Assembly: GCA_022822745.1 (NCBI GenBank) | Contig: JAJEAO010000062.1 | Span: forward strand, 1-35,405 | DNA length: 35,405 bases | Origin: Acidobacteriota bacterium | GTDB taxonomy: Bacteria; Acidobacteriota; Vicinamibacteria; Marinacidobacterales; Marinacidobacteraceae | Direction: 5' to 3' | Part shown: positions 14,560 to 22,407 of the stretch, one piece after another | Numbering within the stretch: position 1 is the stretch's first letter | Layout: each line of letters begins with the position of its first letter | Program-made: the position numbers and the translations under genes | The notes under the pieces: generated by a model | The model's input: only the letters and a program-made list of their open reading frames with translations | Told to the model about the DNA's origin: nothing | Databases searched by the model: none

Positions 14560-15155
14560 GCGCCATCGTCCGGTCCGGGGCCGCATCCTGCTTCCTTGCA
14601 CTCGCACTCGCGCTCGCCTCCTGCGCCGTCCCCGGCCCCGCGCAGGACGACGGGACCGGCGCCTCCGCCGCTGAGGCGGCATCGGGCGCCCCCGTACGGA
14701 CCGCCTCCGCGGCTCCCGGGGAGCCGGTCACGGCCCGACTGTTCGGCATGGGCCCCGACGGACTCCTCCGGTCGTCCGAAGTGGCGCTGTCTCCGGGCGG
14801 CACGACCCGCTCCCGCGCCGAGGAACTGGTCGGACGGATCGTCGCCGAGTCGGGCGCCGTCCCGGAGGGCGTCGAGGTGCTCGATGTCTTCGTCAGCTCC
14901 CGCGGCGTCGCGGTGGTGAACTTCACCCTCGACTTCGTCGCGGCGCACCCCGGGGGCCTGCTCGCCGAGGAACTGACCGTGTACAGCCTGAGCCACTCGC
15001 TGGTGGAGAGCTTCCCCGCCATCGCCGAAGTCCGCTTCCTCGTGGACGGACGCGAGACCGAGACCCTCGCCGGCCATCTCGACCTGCGCTCGGGTTACGG
15101 AGAGGCGCCGGCGCGCCTGCTGGAGCGTCCCGCCGCGCCCGCCGACGAGTCATGA
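14556..15155 (+). CDS. GerMN-domain lipoprotein, probable CTG start
   Basis: The GerMN (sporulation/spore germination) domain is clear in LFGMGPDGLLRSSEVALSPG, GVEVLDVFVSSRGVAVVNFT and LTVYSLSHSLVESFPAIAEV. The family binds or monitors peptidoglycan in many diderms as well as spore formers. The first ATG (14748) would cut off the lipoprotein signal. In frame upstream the sequence reads IVRSGAASCFLALALALASC, a lipobox. The only plausible start is CTG 14556, which overlaps the amidase stop (CTGA) and has GGGAG 7 nt before it. That gives a 199-residue lipoprotein with an Ala/Pro/Gly linker before the domain. The TGA overlaps the rph ATG by 4 nt. The CTG start is inferred from the ribosome binding site, coupling and signal peptide. 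Confidence 0.8.
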   Translation: MSAIVRSGAASCFLALALALASCAVPGPAQDDGTGASAAEAASGAPVRTASAAPGEPVTARLFGMGPDGLLRSSEVALSPGGTTRSRAEELVGRIVAESGAVPEGVEVLDVFVSSRGVAVVNFTLDFVAAHPGGLLAEELTVYSLSHSLVESFPAIAEVRFLVDGRETETLAGHLDLRSGYGEAPARLLERPAAPADES

Positions 15156-15892
15156 GTCGGGCGCGCGCCGGTGGGCGCGGTCCGCGGGAGCTGCGTCCGG
15201 TCGGACTCCGGACCGGCTACCTGCGACGGACTCCCGGCTCCGTCCTGATCTCCTGCGGCCACACGCGGGTGCTGGCCGCCGTGGACGTCGAGGAGGGGGT
15301 TCCGGGCTGGCTCCGGGGCCGTCGCCGAGGCTGGCTCACGGCGGAGTACGGGATGCTGCCCCTCTCCTCCGGCGAACGGATCCGCCGCGACCGCGCCGGA
15401 GTCCCCGGCCGCACGACGGAGATCCAGCGGCTCATCGGCCGGTCGCTCCGGGCGGCGGTGGACCTGCGGCGTCTGGGCGAGAACACGGTCCGGGTGGACT
15501 GCGACGTGATCGAGGCCGATGGAGGCACCCGGACGGCTGCAGTCACCGGGGCGTTCGTGGCGCTCGCGCTCGCGTTCGACCGGATGCTTCGCCGCGGCGA
15601 CCTGCGGGAGACCCCGCTCGTCCGCCAGATCGCCGCCGTCAGCGTGGGGATCGTGGACGGGGAAGTGCGGCTGGATCTCGACTACTCCGAGGACTCCCGA
15701 GCCGCCGTGGACCTGAACGTGGTCCAGGACAGCGATGGCCGCTTCATCGAGGTCCAGGGCAGCGCCGAGGGAAGGCCGTTCGCCCGGCGGACTCTCGACC
15801 GGATGCTCGATGCCGCCGGCGAGGGGATCTCCAGCCTGCTGATCCGTCAGCGCGAGGCGCTCGCCGGGATCGCGCTCCCCGACGGGATCTGA
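15152..15892 (+). CDS. rph: Ribonuclease PH
   Basis: This 246-residue phosphate-dependent 3'-5' exoribonuclease trims tRNA 3' ends. Canonical motifs are present: RELRPVGLRTGYLRRTPGSV, the GWLTAEYGMLP block, RTTEIQRLIGRSLRAAVD (substrate and phosphate contacts), VDCDVIEADGGTRTAAVTGA, LDLDYSEDSRAAVDLNVV and FIEVQGSAEGRPF. Length is normal for the family. Start and stop overlap within ATGA with the upstream GerMN gene, and rdgB starts 4 nt after the stop. The gerM-rph-rdgB order is also found in Bacillus and many deltaproteobacterial-type genomes (from memory). Confidence 0.97.
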   Translation: MSRARAGGRGPRELRPVGLRTGYLRRTPGSVLISCGHTRVLAAVDVEEGVPGWLRGRRRGWLTAEYGMLPLSSGERIRRDRAGVPGRTTEIQRLIGRSLRAAVDLRRLGENTVRVDCDVIEADGGTRTAAVTGAFVALALAFDRMLRRGDLRETPLVRQIAAVSVGIVDGEVRLDLDYSEDSRAAVDLNVVQDSDGRFIEVQGSAEGRPFARRTLDRMLDAAGEGISSLLIRQREALAGIALPDGI

Positions 15893-15896
15893 GCCG

Positions 15897-16553
15897 ATGG
15901 CGTCCGACGCCCCGGCCCTCCTGCTCGCCACCGGGAATCGCGGGAAGGTCCGGGAGATGCGCGCGGCGCTCGCCGGAGCCGGCGTTCGACTCTTCGACCT
16001 CTCGGATCTCCCCGGCGCTCCGCCCGCAGAGCCCGACGAGACGGCGGAGAGTTTCCTCGGGAATGCGGGGATCAAGGCGCTCTCCTACCACCGCGCCACC
16101 GGTCTGCCGGCGCTCGCCGAGGATTCCGGGCTCGAGGTGGATGCGCTCGGCGGCGGCCCCGGAGTGCGCTCCGCCCGCTGGCTGGGGAAGGACACGCCCT
16201 ACGCGACGAAGAACCGGCGCCTGATCGAACGGGTGGATGCATGGGTCGCGCGGGGCGAGGGACGCGGACGGGGCGCCCGCTACCGGTCGGCGACCGCTCT
16301 GGCCGTGGGCGGGAGGATCGTGTTCCGGTCCACCGGCGCCGTGGAGGGCGAGATCACCCGGGCGCCGCGCGGCACGGGGGGCTTCGGCTACGACCCCGTG
16401 TTCTTCGTCCCCGAGCTGCAGCGGACCATGGCGGAGCTGTCGCTCCCGGAGAAGGAGGCGATCAGCCATCGCGGCCGCGCCCTCGCGCCGGTCCGCCGCT
16501 TCCTTCGCGCCGGAGTGGCGGTGCTGTGGCCCGGCCGGGGAGTCCCGGTGTGA
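15897..16553 (+). CDS. rdgB: Non-canonical purine NTP pyrophosphatase (dITP/XTP pyrophosphatase)
   Basis: This 218-residue RdgB/HAM1 enzyme hydrolyses dITP, ITP and XTP to monophosphates, keeping deaminated purines out of DNA and RNA. Motifs: [13 protein letters not shown] at the N-terminus (the TGNxxK substrate loop), [31 protein letters not shown] (the acidic metal site), GFGYDPVFF and ISHRGRAL near the end. It begins 4 nt after the rph stop and its stop overlaps the next GTG start by 3 nt, so it is co-translated with its neighbours. Confidence 0.97.
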   Translation: MASDAPALLLATGNRGKVREMRAALAGAGVRLFDLSDLPGAPPAEPDETAESFLGNAGIKALSYHRATGLPALAEDSGLEVDALGGGPGVRSARWLGKDTPYATKNRRLIERVDAWVARGEGRGRGARYRSATALAVGGRIVFRSTGAVEGEITRAPRGTGGFGYDPVFFVPELQRTMAELSLPEKEAISHRGRALAPVRRFLRAGVAVLWPGRGVPV

Positions 16554-17233
16554 GCGAGACCGGGCCCCGGTCCGATCCGCCCATGAAGCCGCTCGACTTC
16601 TCCGAGCGGCCTCCCGCCGAGATGCGGGACCGGGCGCTGCGGTTCGCGGAGCTGATGTCCCGGCGCCGCACCGTGCGGGATTTCGATTCGCGGCCGGCGC
16701 CCGAGGGCGTGATCGAGGCGGCGCTGCGAACCGCTGCGTCGGCCCCCTCCGGGGCGAATCGGCAGCCGTGGAGGTTCGTCGTGGTGCGCGATCCGGCGGT
16801 CAAGGCCCGTCTGCGCGAAGCCGCGGAAGAGGAGGAGCGCGCGTTCTACGGCGGCCGCGCGCCCCCGGAGTGGCTCCGCGCCCTCGAGCCGTTCGGGACC
16901 GACGCGCACAAGCCCTTTCTCACCGAAGCCCCCGCGCTCATCGCGATCTTCCTCGAACGCTACGGGAGGGGATCGGATGGCGAGCGGATCCGCAACTACT
17001 ACACGTCGGAGTCGGTGGGCATCGCCGCCGGTTTCCTGATCGCAGCGCTCCACCACGCCGGCCTCGCCACGCTCACCCACACGCCGAGTCCCATGCGGTT
17101 CCTGAACCGGATCCTCGGCCGGCCGGAGAACGAGGTTCCCTTCCTCCTCCTCGTGGTCGGCTACCCGAAACCGGGCGCTCTCGTTCCCGACATCGAGCGC
17201 CTCCCGCTCGAACAGGTCACCAGCACGCGCTGA
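16550..17233 (+). CDS. Nitroreductase-family FMN oxidoreductase
   Basis: This 227-residue protein carries nitroreductase-family signatures: [20 protein letters not shown] (FMN phosphate contact), [40 protein letters not shown] and [23 protein letters not shown]. Such proteins reduce nitro groups, quinones or iodotyrosine-like substrates with NAD(P)H; the true substrate here is unknown. The C-terminal pattern is closest to the iodotyrosine-deiodinase-like branch, which is only an impression. GTG 16550 is chosen over ATG 16583 because GGGGAG lies 7 nt before it and it overlaps the rdgB stop; the ATG has no ribosome binding site. Confidence 0.9.
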   Translation: MSETGPRSDPPMKPLDFSERPPAEMRDRALRFAELMSRRRTVRDFDSRPAPEGVIEAALRTAASAPSGANRQPWRFVVVRDPAVKARLREAAEEEERAFYGGRAPPEWLRALEPFGTDAHKPFLTEAPALIAIFLERYGRGSDGERIRNYYTSESVGIAAGFLIAALHHAGLATLTHTPSPMRFLNRILGRPENEVPFLLLVVGYPKPGALVPDIERLPLEQVTSTR

Positions 17234-17264
17234 GCTCCGGCTCCGTCTCTCCGCGGAGGTTCCC

Positions 17265-17828
17265 GTGAACGTTTCCCCGCTCTCTCTCTGGCTGCCGATC
17301 CTGCTCTCGGCCGCCGCGGTGTTCATCGCCAGCTTCGTCCTGAACAACCTGCTGCGGTGGTGGCATCGCGGCGACGTTCGCGGTCTGCCCGACGAGAAGG
17401 GCGTCGCCGACGCCCTGCGCCCGTTCCGGATCCCGCCGGGCGACTACGTCATTCCGTGGTGCGACGACCCGCAGGACATGGCGAGTCCCGACTTCCGGAA
17501 GAAGTGCGAGGCGGGTCCGATGGGCATCTTCACGATCCTGCCGAACCAGCCCTTCGACATGAGCCGCAGCCTCGGCCTGTGGCTTCTCTACGGCGTCGTC
17601 GTCAGCGGCATGGCCGGTTTCGCCGCCGGAGTCGCGCTCGAGCCGGGCGCCGGGACCTGGGTGGTCTTCCGGATCGTGAGCGTGGTGGCGTTCGCCGGCT
17701 ACGCGATGGGGGTCTTCCAGAGCTCGATCTGGTGGGGTCGGAAGTGGAGTTATTCCATCAAGACCGCGGTGGACGGGCTCATCTACGCCTGGATCACGGC
17801 CGCGCTCTTCGCCTGGCTCTGGCCTTGA
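17265..17828 (+). CDS. Integral membrane protein of unknown function
   Basis: This 187-residue protein has a hydrophobic N-terminal segment (LWLPILLSAAAVFIASFVL), a soluble loop of about 75 residues, and three further hydrophobic segments in the C-terminal half (LGLWLLYGVVVSGMAGFAAG, WVVFRIVSVVAFAGYAMGVF, LIYAWITAALFAWLWP). The loop carries FRIPPGDYVIPWCDDPQDM and ILPNQPFDMSRS. I have seen similar uncharacterised proteins but can give no function. GTG 17265 is preceded by GCGGAGG. It ends the amidase-to-nitroreductase operon, 31 nt after the nitroreductase stop, and faces a run of hairpins. Confidence 0.8.
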   Translation: MNVSPLSLWLPILLSAAAVFIASFVLNNLLRWWHRGDVRGLPDEKGVADALRPFRIPPGDYVIPWCDDPQDMASPDFRKKCEAGPMGIFTILPNQPFDMSRSLGLWLLYGVVVSGMAGFAAGVALEPGAGTWVVFRIVSVVAFAGYAMGVFQSSIWWGRKWSYSIKTAVDGLIYAWITAALFAWLWP

Positions 17829-17835
17829 CCGGGGC

Positions 17836-18012
17836 GGGCCGGGAGGGGGTGCCAAGGGCGTACTTTGCAGGACGGTGACGGCTGCATCCGATGGGCACCC
17901 CCTCCCGGCCCGCTCGGCGCTTCGCGCCTCAATGGCAACCTTCGCTCCGCTCCAGGTTGCCATTGGATTGTTCCTCCTTTCTCGGAGAGGGGAGAAGGAT
18001 CCCCCCTCTCCG
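17836..18012. repeat. Three consecutive inverted repeats between convergent genes
   Basis: Stem 1 is a perfect 18-bp inverted repeat: 17836-17853 (GGGCCGGGAGGGGGTGCC) with 17894-17911, loop 40 nt. Stem 2 is 11 bp: AATGGCAACCT (17931-17941) with 17954-17964, loop 12 nt. Stem 3 is 10 bp: CGGAGAGGGG (17983-17992) with 18003-18012, loop 10 nt. They lie between the stop of the membrane protein and the 3' end of the opposing acylase gene. They may act as bidirectional terminators or be mobile palindromic elements. Confidence 0.7.
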
Positions 18013-18055
18013 AACCTCTCCCCCCTCTCGTCTCGTCGGTCGGGAGGGGGATGTG

Positions 18056-20425
18056 TCAGGGGGGCGGCTCGGGTTCGAGCACCAGCCGCCACGCCGCCGG
18101 CCCGGCGAGGAAGGGCGCGGGACGCCCCTCTTCCCAGTCGGAGTGCCCGGCGAGGTAGTAGGGGCTTCGGGGGTGGCCCGCCTGCCCCCCGGGCATGTGG
18201 AGGATGGCGGTCTCTTCTCGGCCGGGAGCCACGACGAACCGGTTCGAGGCTCCGGTCGCGCCGATCTGGGCGCGGGGCAGATCGGCGTCGCCGGGGAGCG
18301 GGCGGGGCGCCGCGTCCAAACGGGGCGCGAGGAACCATCCGAGCCAGGATGGGAGCGCCGGACTCAGCGGGTGGCGGATGTGGACGACGCTCTCGTCGGC
18401 CCACACCCGGTCCGCGAGGGGGCCTTCGACGCCCGACGCCGCGGAGCGCACGGCGAGGACGAGCGCCTCGTCCCACCCCGAGGCGCCGCCGGGGACATAA
18501 CCGGCGGGCCTTTCGGTGGCGAGCCGCTCCAGCGGGCCCCGCCACTGGGCGGCGATCCTCCAGGAGAAATCGGGGAGCCGCCGGGCGGCGGCGGAGGTGA
18601 GTTCGCCGTACACGCTCCGCCGCAGCGCCGCGACCGCATCCTTCACCAGCGGATAGGCCGAACTGGAGAGGTGGGCGCCTCCGGTCCAGCCGCGCTCGAG
18701 AACCGCCGCCGCTTCGCGAAGGCGCGGCTCGGCGCGCCCCTCGAGAGCGTCGAGGAACAGGCGACGCCAGCGATCGAGGCCGGGAGCGCGGTCCTCGAGC
18801 TGGATGTCGAGGAGAGCCTCCTCGTCGGCGGATTCGGCGGCGAGAAGCCGGTCGCGGATCAGGAGGGCCCGCTCCCCGTGCGCATAGCCGCCGCCACGGC
18901 CGATCCGGTCCAGCCACTCGCCGTCCACGATCCGCTGGTTGGCGGTCCAGAGCAGACCGCCCTCGGGATCCCGCACTTCGGGGATCTCGTCCGCCGCCAG
19001 ATACCCGTCCCAGCCCCGGTCGCCTGCAGCCCACGAGACGGGCGTTTCGCCCGAGAAGCCGCGACGCCGCGGGATCGGGCCGGCGACGGTCCAGCCGATC
19101 GCGCCCCGGGCATCGGCGACGAGCAGGTTCTGGGGCGGGATCCCGGCGGACCGGCCGGCGGCGAACGCATCGTCGAGCGAACGCGCCTCGGCGACATCGA
19201 GATACCCGGGACGCAGCCCCTCGGGATCATGCGCGATCCAGCGGATCGCCTGGGGACGACCCCAGCGGATGGTGACCGGGCCCCACACGGTCTCCCGGAC
19301 CTCCAGCGCTTCCTCGCCGCCGCCCGCGATCCGGATCGTCTCGGAATGGATCTCCATCCGTCGCCAGCCGTCCGGGACCCGGTAGCGAAGGGGGTCGTCG
19401 GGATCCGTGTCCAGCTCGACGAGGTCGAGCCAGTCACCGCCGGTGTTCGTGAACGCCCACGCCACCCGTCCGTTGCTTCCCGCCACCAGCGCCGGGACGC
19501 CGGGGAGGGTCAGACCGGCGAGGCGGGTGTCCTTGAAACGCATCTCGGCGCGGTACCAGATGTTGGGGACGCCGAGGGGCAGGTGCATGTCGGAGGCGAG
19601 GAGGGGCAGCCCGCCGGCGGCGCGCGCGGGCGCAACCGCGAACGAGTTGCTGCCCCGGTGGACCAGGGGCGAGAAGGCGGCGGGCGGGACGGGCAGGAAC
19701 GCGGCTGCGAAGGACTCGGGCGGGGGGATCTCCGGCGTCGGGACCGGCTCGCCGACGAGCGGGGCGTCCTCCTCGGTGCCGAGCGGCATGAGAAAGCGGG
19801 CGAGGTCCGCGGGGAGCGTCTCCCGCAGCGCCGCGGTCCGCGCCTCGCGGGCGCCCGCGGCGTCGTTCAGGACGAAGTACATGGCGACGACCGCGAGGAA
19901 CGAGTCGCTGACCCGCCACGGGACGGGGGCCGAACCGAGCAGGAGGTATTCGAAGGGCGGCGCGCCGAGCGCGCCGAGGCCCGCATTCACGCCGTCCCGA
20001 TACGCCTCGAAACGGCGACGCCGCTCCTCCGGCAGCCCGTCCGCGACCGCCCGCGCCCGGGCGCGCATTTGGTGGAGCCGCACCTCTCGATCGGCGGGGA
20101 GCGCGGCCGCGCCGACGAGTTCCGACAGCTCCCCCGCCGCCCGTCGTCGGAGCAGGTCCATCTGGAAGAAGCGCTCCTGGGCGTGCAGGAACCCGAGGGC
20201 GCGGAAGGCGTCGTCGGGGTTCGTCGCCTCCAGGCGCGGCGCGCCGAGGCGGTCGCGCTCGACCGTCACGGGTCGCGAGAGCCCCGGGAGCTCCGCCGCG
20301 CCGTCGAGGAGCGGCAGGCTCCGGTCCACGCGATGGACGCCCCACCAGGCCGCGAGAAGGGCGGCGCCAGCGATGGCGGCAATGGCGACAAGCAGCCGGG
20401 GGCGCCGGAGAGCGGAGAGGGACAT
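18056..20425 (-). CDS. Penicillin acylase family protein (Ntn-hydrolase)
   Basis: This 789-residue Ntn-hydrolase hydrolyses amide bonds such as those of acyl-homoserine lactones, cyclic lipopeptides or beta-lactam side chains; the substrate here is unknown. The N-terminus has a signal anchor (LLVAIAAIAGAALLAAWWGV). The alpha chain contains RDRLGAPRLEATNPDDAFRA and FLHAQERFFQMDLLRRRAAG. Autoproteolysis is expected before Ser259 in HRGSNSFAVAP, the N-terminal nucleophile of the beta chain. Later motifs: LPLLASDMHLPLGVPNIWYR, GVPALVAGSNGRVAWAFTN and GATGASNRFVVAPG near the C-terminus. The ATG at 20423-20425 is the one that gives the signal sequence. It is divergent from the DUF481-like gene, leaving only 40 bp for both promoters. 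Confidence 0.94.
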   Translation of the reverse strand: MSLSALRRPRLLVAIAAIAGAALLAAWWGVHRVDRSLPLLDGAAELPGLSRPVTVERDRLGAPRLEATNPDDAFRALGFLHAQERFFQMDLLRRRAAGELSELVGAAALPADREVRLHQMRARARAVADGLPEERRRRFEAYRDGVNAGLGALGAPPFEYLLLGSAPVPWRVSDSFLAVVAMYFVLNDAAGAREARTAALRETLPADLARFLMPLGTEEDAPLVGEPVPTPEIPPPESFAAAFLPVPPAAFSPLVHRGSNSFAVAPARAAGGLPLLASDMHLPLGVPNIWYRAEMRFKDTRLAGLTLPGVPALVAGSNGRVAWAFTNTGGDWLDLVELDTDPDDPLRYRVPDGWRRMEIHSETIRIAGGGEEALEVRETVWGPVTIRWGRPQAIRWIAHDPEGLRPGYLDVAEARSLDDAFAAGRSAGIPPQNLLVADARGAIGWTVAGPIPRRRGFSGETPVSWAAGDRGWDGYLAADEIPEVRDPEGGLLWTANQRIVDGEWLDRIGRGGGYAHGERALLIRDRLLAAESADEEALLDIQLEDRAPGLDRWRRLFLDALEGRAEPRLREAAAVLERGWTGGAHLSSSAYPLVKDAVAALRRSVYGELTSAAARRLPDFSWRIAAQWRGPLERLATERPAGYVPGGASGWDEALVLAVRSAASGVEGPLADRVWADESVVHIRHPLSPALPSWLGWFLAPRLDAAPRPLPGDADLPRAQIGATGASNRFVVAPGREETAILHMPGGQAGHPRSPYYLAGHSDWEEGRPAPFLAGPAAWRLVLEPEPPP

Positions 20426-20449
20426 GGGCGAAGAACGGGAGCGGGTGGC

Positions 20450-20455
20450 TATTCT
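20450..20455 (+). promoter_or_regulatory. Possible -10 box for the outer-membrane protein operon
   Basis: TATTCT lies 10 nt before ATG 20466 in the 40-bp divergent gap, predicting a transcript with only a few bases of leader. No -35 element is recognisable. The match alone is weak; the short gap constrains the promoter to this area. Confidence 0.3.
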
Positions 20456-20465
20456 CCCGGCCTCC

Positions 20466-21422
20466 ATGGCCACGAAGCAGCGCAGGCGGCGCGACGGGTC
20501 CAGGTTCCCGGCGTCCGCGGTTCTCCTGCTCGCCCTCCTGCCATCGGCGGCGGGGGGCGAGGAGCCCGGGCGGCAGGAGCCCGATTCTCCCACGGAGGAG
20601 CGGAGGCCGCTGCCGTGGGCGCCCGACTGGTCGGGCCGCGTGGACGTCAACCTGACCTCCTCCTCGGGAAACGCCGCCTCCCGATCGGTCGGGATCGGCG
20701 CGGAGGCGACGCGCGAGATCTCGCGGATCCGGCTCGCCCTCGACGGCGCGGTGCTGCGCGCCAGCACCGGTGAGGTCGTGCGCCGCGCGGTGGGGACGCC
20801 GGACGACTTCGAGATCCTTTCCAGCGTGCGCAGCCAGGTCTCCGCCGACCGCTCCCACCTGCGGGCGCGCGTCTCGGAAGCGGGACTCCTCGAGGGGTCG
20901 TCGGCGGCCACCGGGCTCCACTTCTTCGGAGCCGCCGGCTGGGAGCGGGACGGCGCCGCCGGGGTGAGCGGGCGCTACGAGGTCACCGCCGGGGTCGAGG
21001 TCGGTTTCGGCGAAACGTCCGATCGGGTGATGAAGCCGGTGGAGTTCGGGGCCGGGCTCTCGTTCCTCCACCAGCGCGATGAAGTCAACGATCCGGATGT
21101 GGGCGACACGACCGTCGGACTTCGGGTGGACGGGCGCTCGGCCGGGACGATCGGCGCCGCCGAGGTTTCCCTGGTCACCGCTTCGACCTGGAACCTCCGG
21201 ACCCGGGACGACCTGCGACTCGATGTGACCGGCGCGATCGCGATGCCGGTCACCGCGCGCCTCGCCTTCCGTTCCTCGGCGCAGATCCTCTACGACACCC
21301 GGCCCGCGCTCGAGCGGGTGCCCCTCTCCCTCGTGGAGGGCGGCGATTCCACCGGCCGCGTCGTCACGCCGAGAGCCCGGGGGGATCTGATCCTCCTGAT
21401 CGCGCTGTCGTGGCGCTTCTGA
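20466..21422 (+). CDS. DUF481-like secreted/outer-membrane beta-barrel protein
   Basis: This 318-residue protein has a basic N-terminus (MATKQRRRRDGSRF) and hydrophobic core (PASAVLLLALLPSAAGG) forming a signal peptide. A run of alternating strands follows: SGRVDVNLTSSSGNAASRSV, LHFFGAAGWERD, YEVTAGVEVGFGET and FGAGLSFLHQRDEV. It ends in LILLIALSWRF with a terminal Phe, typical of outer-membrane barrels. The pattern resembles DUF481 (salt-stress-induced barrel) proteins, although the match is general. ATG 20466 is chosen for the signal peptide; an in-frame ATG at 20424 is less likely. It leads the operon of S51-like, esterase-like and PatB-like genes, 19 nt before the next start. Confidence 0.72.
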   Translation: MATKQRRRRDGSRFPASAVLLLALLPSAAGGEEPGRQEPDSPTEERRPLPWAPDWSGRVDVNLTSSSGNAASRSVGIGAEATREISRIRLALDGAVLRASTGEVVRRAVGTPDDFEILSSVRSQVSADRSHLRARVSEAGLLEGSSAATGLHFFGAAGWERDGAAGVSGRYEVTAGVEVGFGETSDRVMKPVEFGAGLSFLHQRDEVNDPDVGDTTVGLRVDGRSAGTIGAAEVSLVTASTWNLRTRDDLRLDVTGAIAMPVTARLAFRSSAQILYDTRPALERVPLSLVEGGDSTGRVVTPRARGDLILLIALSWRF

Positions 21423-21441
21423 CGGAAGGCGAAGCGGCGGC

Positions 21442-22407
21442 GTGAGCGGTTTGCGCGCGGTCGTCCTCGGACCCCAGGTCGGAGCGATCTCGCTGACCGG
21501 GGGAATCGCCGCCCTGGACCCGCCGCCGGGGAAGATCGCCGACATCACCGTCGGCTGGCGCGAGACGGAGCCGGTCCGACGCGAAGTGGACCGGGAAATC
21601 GAGAAGTGCGGCCGGGAGCCGGCGCCCCTGCTGATCGGCGAACGGGTGGGACGCGCGTTCGGGGCCGATCCCGAGCTGAGCCAGGCGCACCGGGCGCTCC
21701 AGGAGGGACTGCTGGCGGAGGAGCGGCTCTACCGGGCGCGGCTGTCGCTCGCCGTGGAGGCGGCCCGGCAGATCTCGCTCCTCGAGGTGGAGGATCACCA
21801 CCGGGCCCCCTACGCGGCGGCCGCCCGGGATGCGATCCGGGAGGCGGACCGAATGCACCTCGATCGGCACGCGGCGATGTGGGAGGAATTCCGGACCGAG
21901 CTGCGGCCGGCGGATCGGCCCGGCCTCCGCCGCGAAAAGGAGGAGGTGGAAGAGATCCTCGCCGACGCCGCGGCGGTCGTCCTGACCGGCGGTCACGTGG
22001 CCGTCATCCGCAACCGGCTCCGGCTGCTGGAGCTCGGACCGGCGCTTCGCCGGCTGCCGGTTCTCGCGTGGTCCGCCGGCGCCATGGTGCTGACCCGGCA
22101 GGTCGTCCTGTTCCACGACCGGCTGCCGCACGGCGCGGCGCGCCCGGAGATCCTGGGATACGGGCTGTCGCTGCTCCCCGGAATCGCGCTCTTCCCCGAC
22201 GCCGGCGCCCGACTCGACCTCGATGACCGACGGAGCCTCGGCGAGCTGGCGGGCCGGGTGGCCCCCGATTGGGCCGTGCTGCTGGATCCGGGCGAGCAGC
22301 TCCACTGGGACGGCGGAAAATGGACCGCGCCGGCGGGGCTGCGAACCCTCACGGAGACCGGCGAGCTGGAAACGCTCCCGGCCCTTCCGGCGGAGCGCGC
22401 GGCATGA
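21442..22407 (+). CDS. S51 peptidase / class I glutamine-amidotransferase-like protein
   Basis: This 321-residue protein has the flavodoxin-like nucleophile-elbow pattern of peptidase E and cyanophycinase: an AVVLTGGHVAVIRNRLRLL block (usual GG-N/H motif), then VLAWSAGAMVLTRQVVLFHD with the elbow Ser at residue 211. The N-terminus LRAVVLGPQVGAISLTGGIA and ITVGWRETE resemble cyanophycinase-type folds. A helical insert (residues about 85-175, many Arg/Glu) separates them. The substrate is unknown. GTG 21442 follows a GGAAGGCGAAGC stretch. Its stop overlaps the esterase-like gene by 4 nt (ATGA), so the products are probably made in step. Confidence 0.75.
   Translation: MSGLRAVVLGPQVGAISLTGGIAALDPPPGKIADITVGWRETEPVRREVDREIEKCGREPAPLLIGERVGRAFGADPELSQAHRALQEGLLAEERLYRARLSLAVEAARQISLLEVEDHHRAPYAAAARDAIREADRMHLDRHAAMWEEFRTELRPADRPGLRREKEEVEEILADAAAVVLTGGHVAVIRNRLRLLELGPALRRLPVLAWSAGAMVLTRQVVLFHDRLPHGAARPEILGYGLSLLPGIALFPDAGARLDLDDRRSLGELAGRVAPDWAVLLDPGEQLHWDGGKWTAPAGLRTLTETGELETLPALPAERAA

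Noticed and set aside
17891-20773. Long plus-strand open frame opposite the penicillin acylase
   Set aside because: Composition is a Gly/Arg/Pro-rich shadow, and the minus strand encodes a complete Ntn-hydrolase with its nucleophile.
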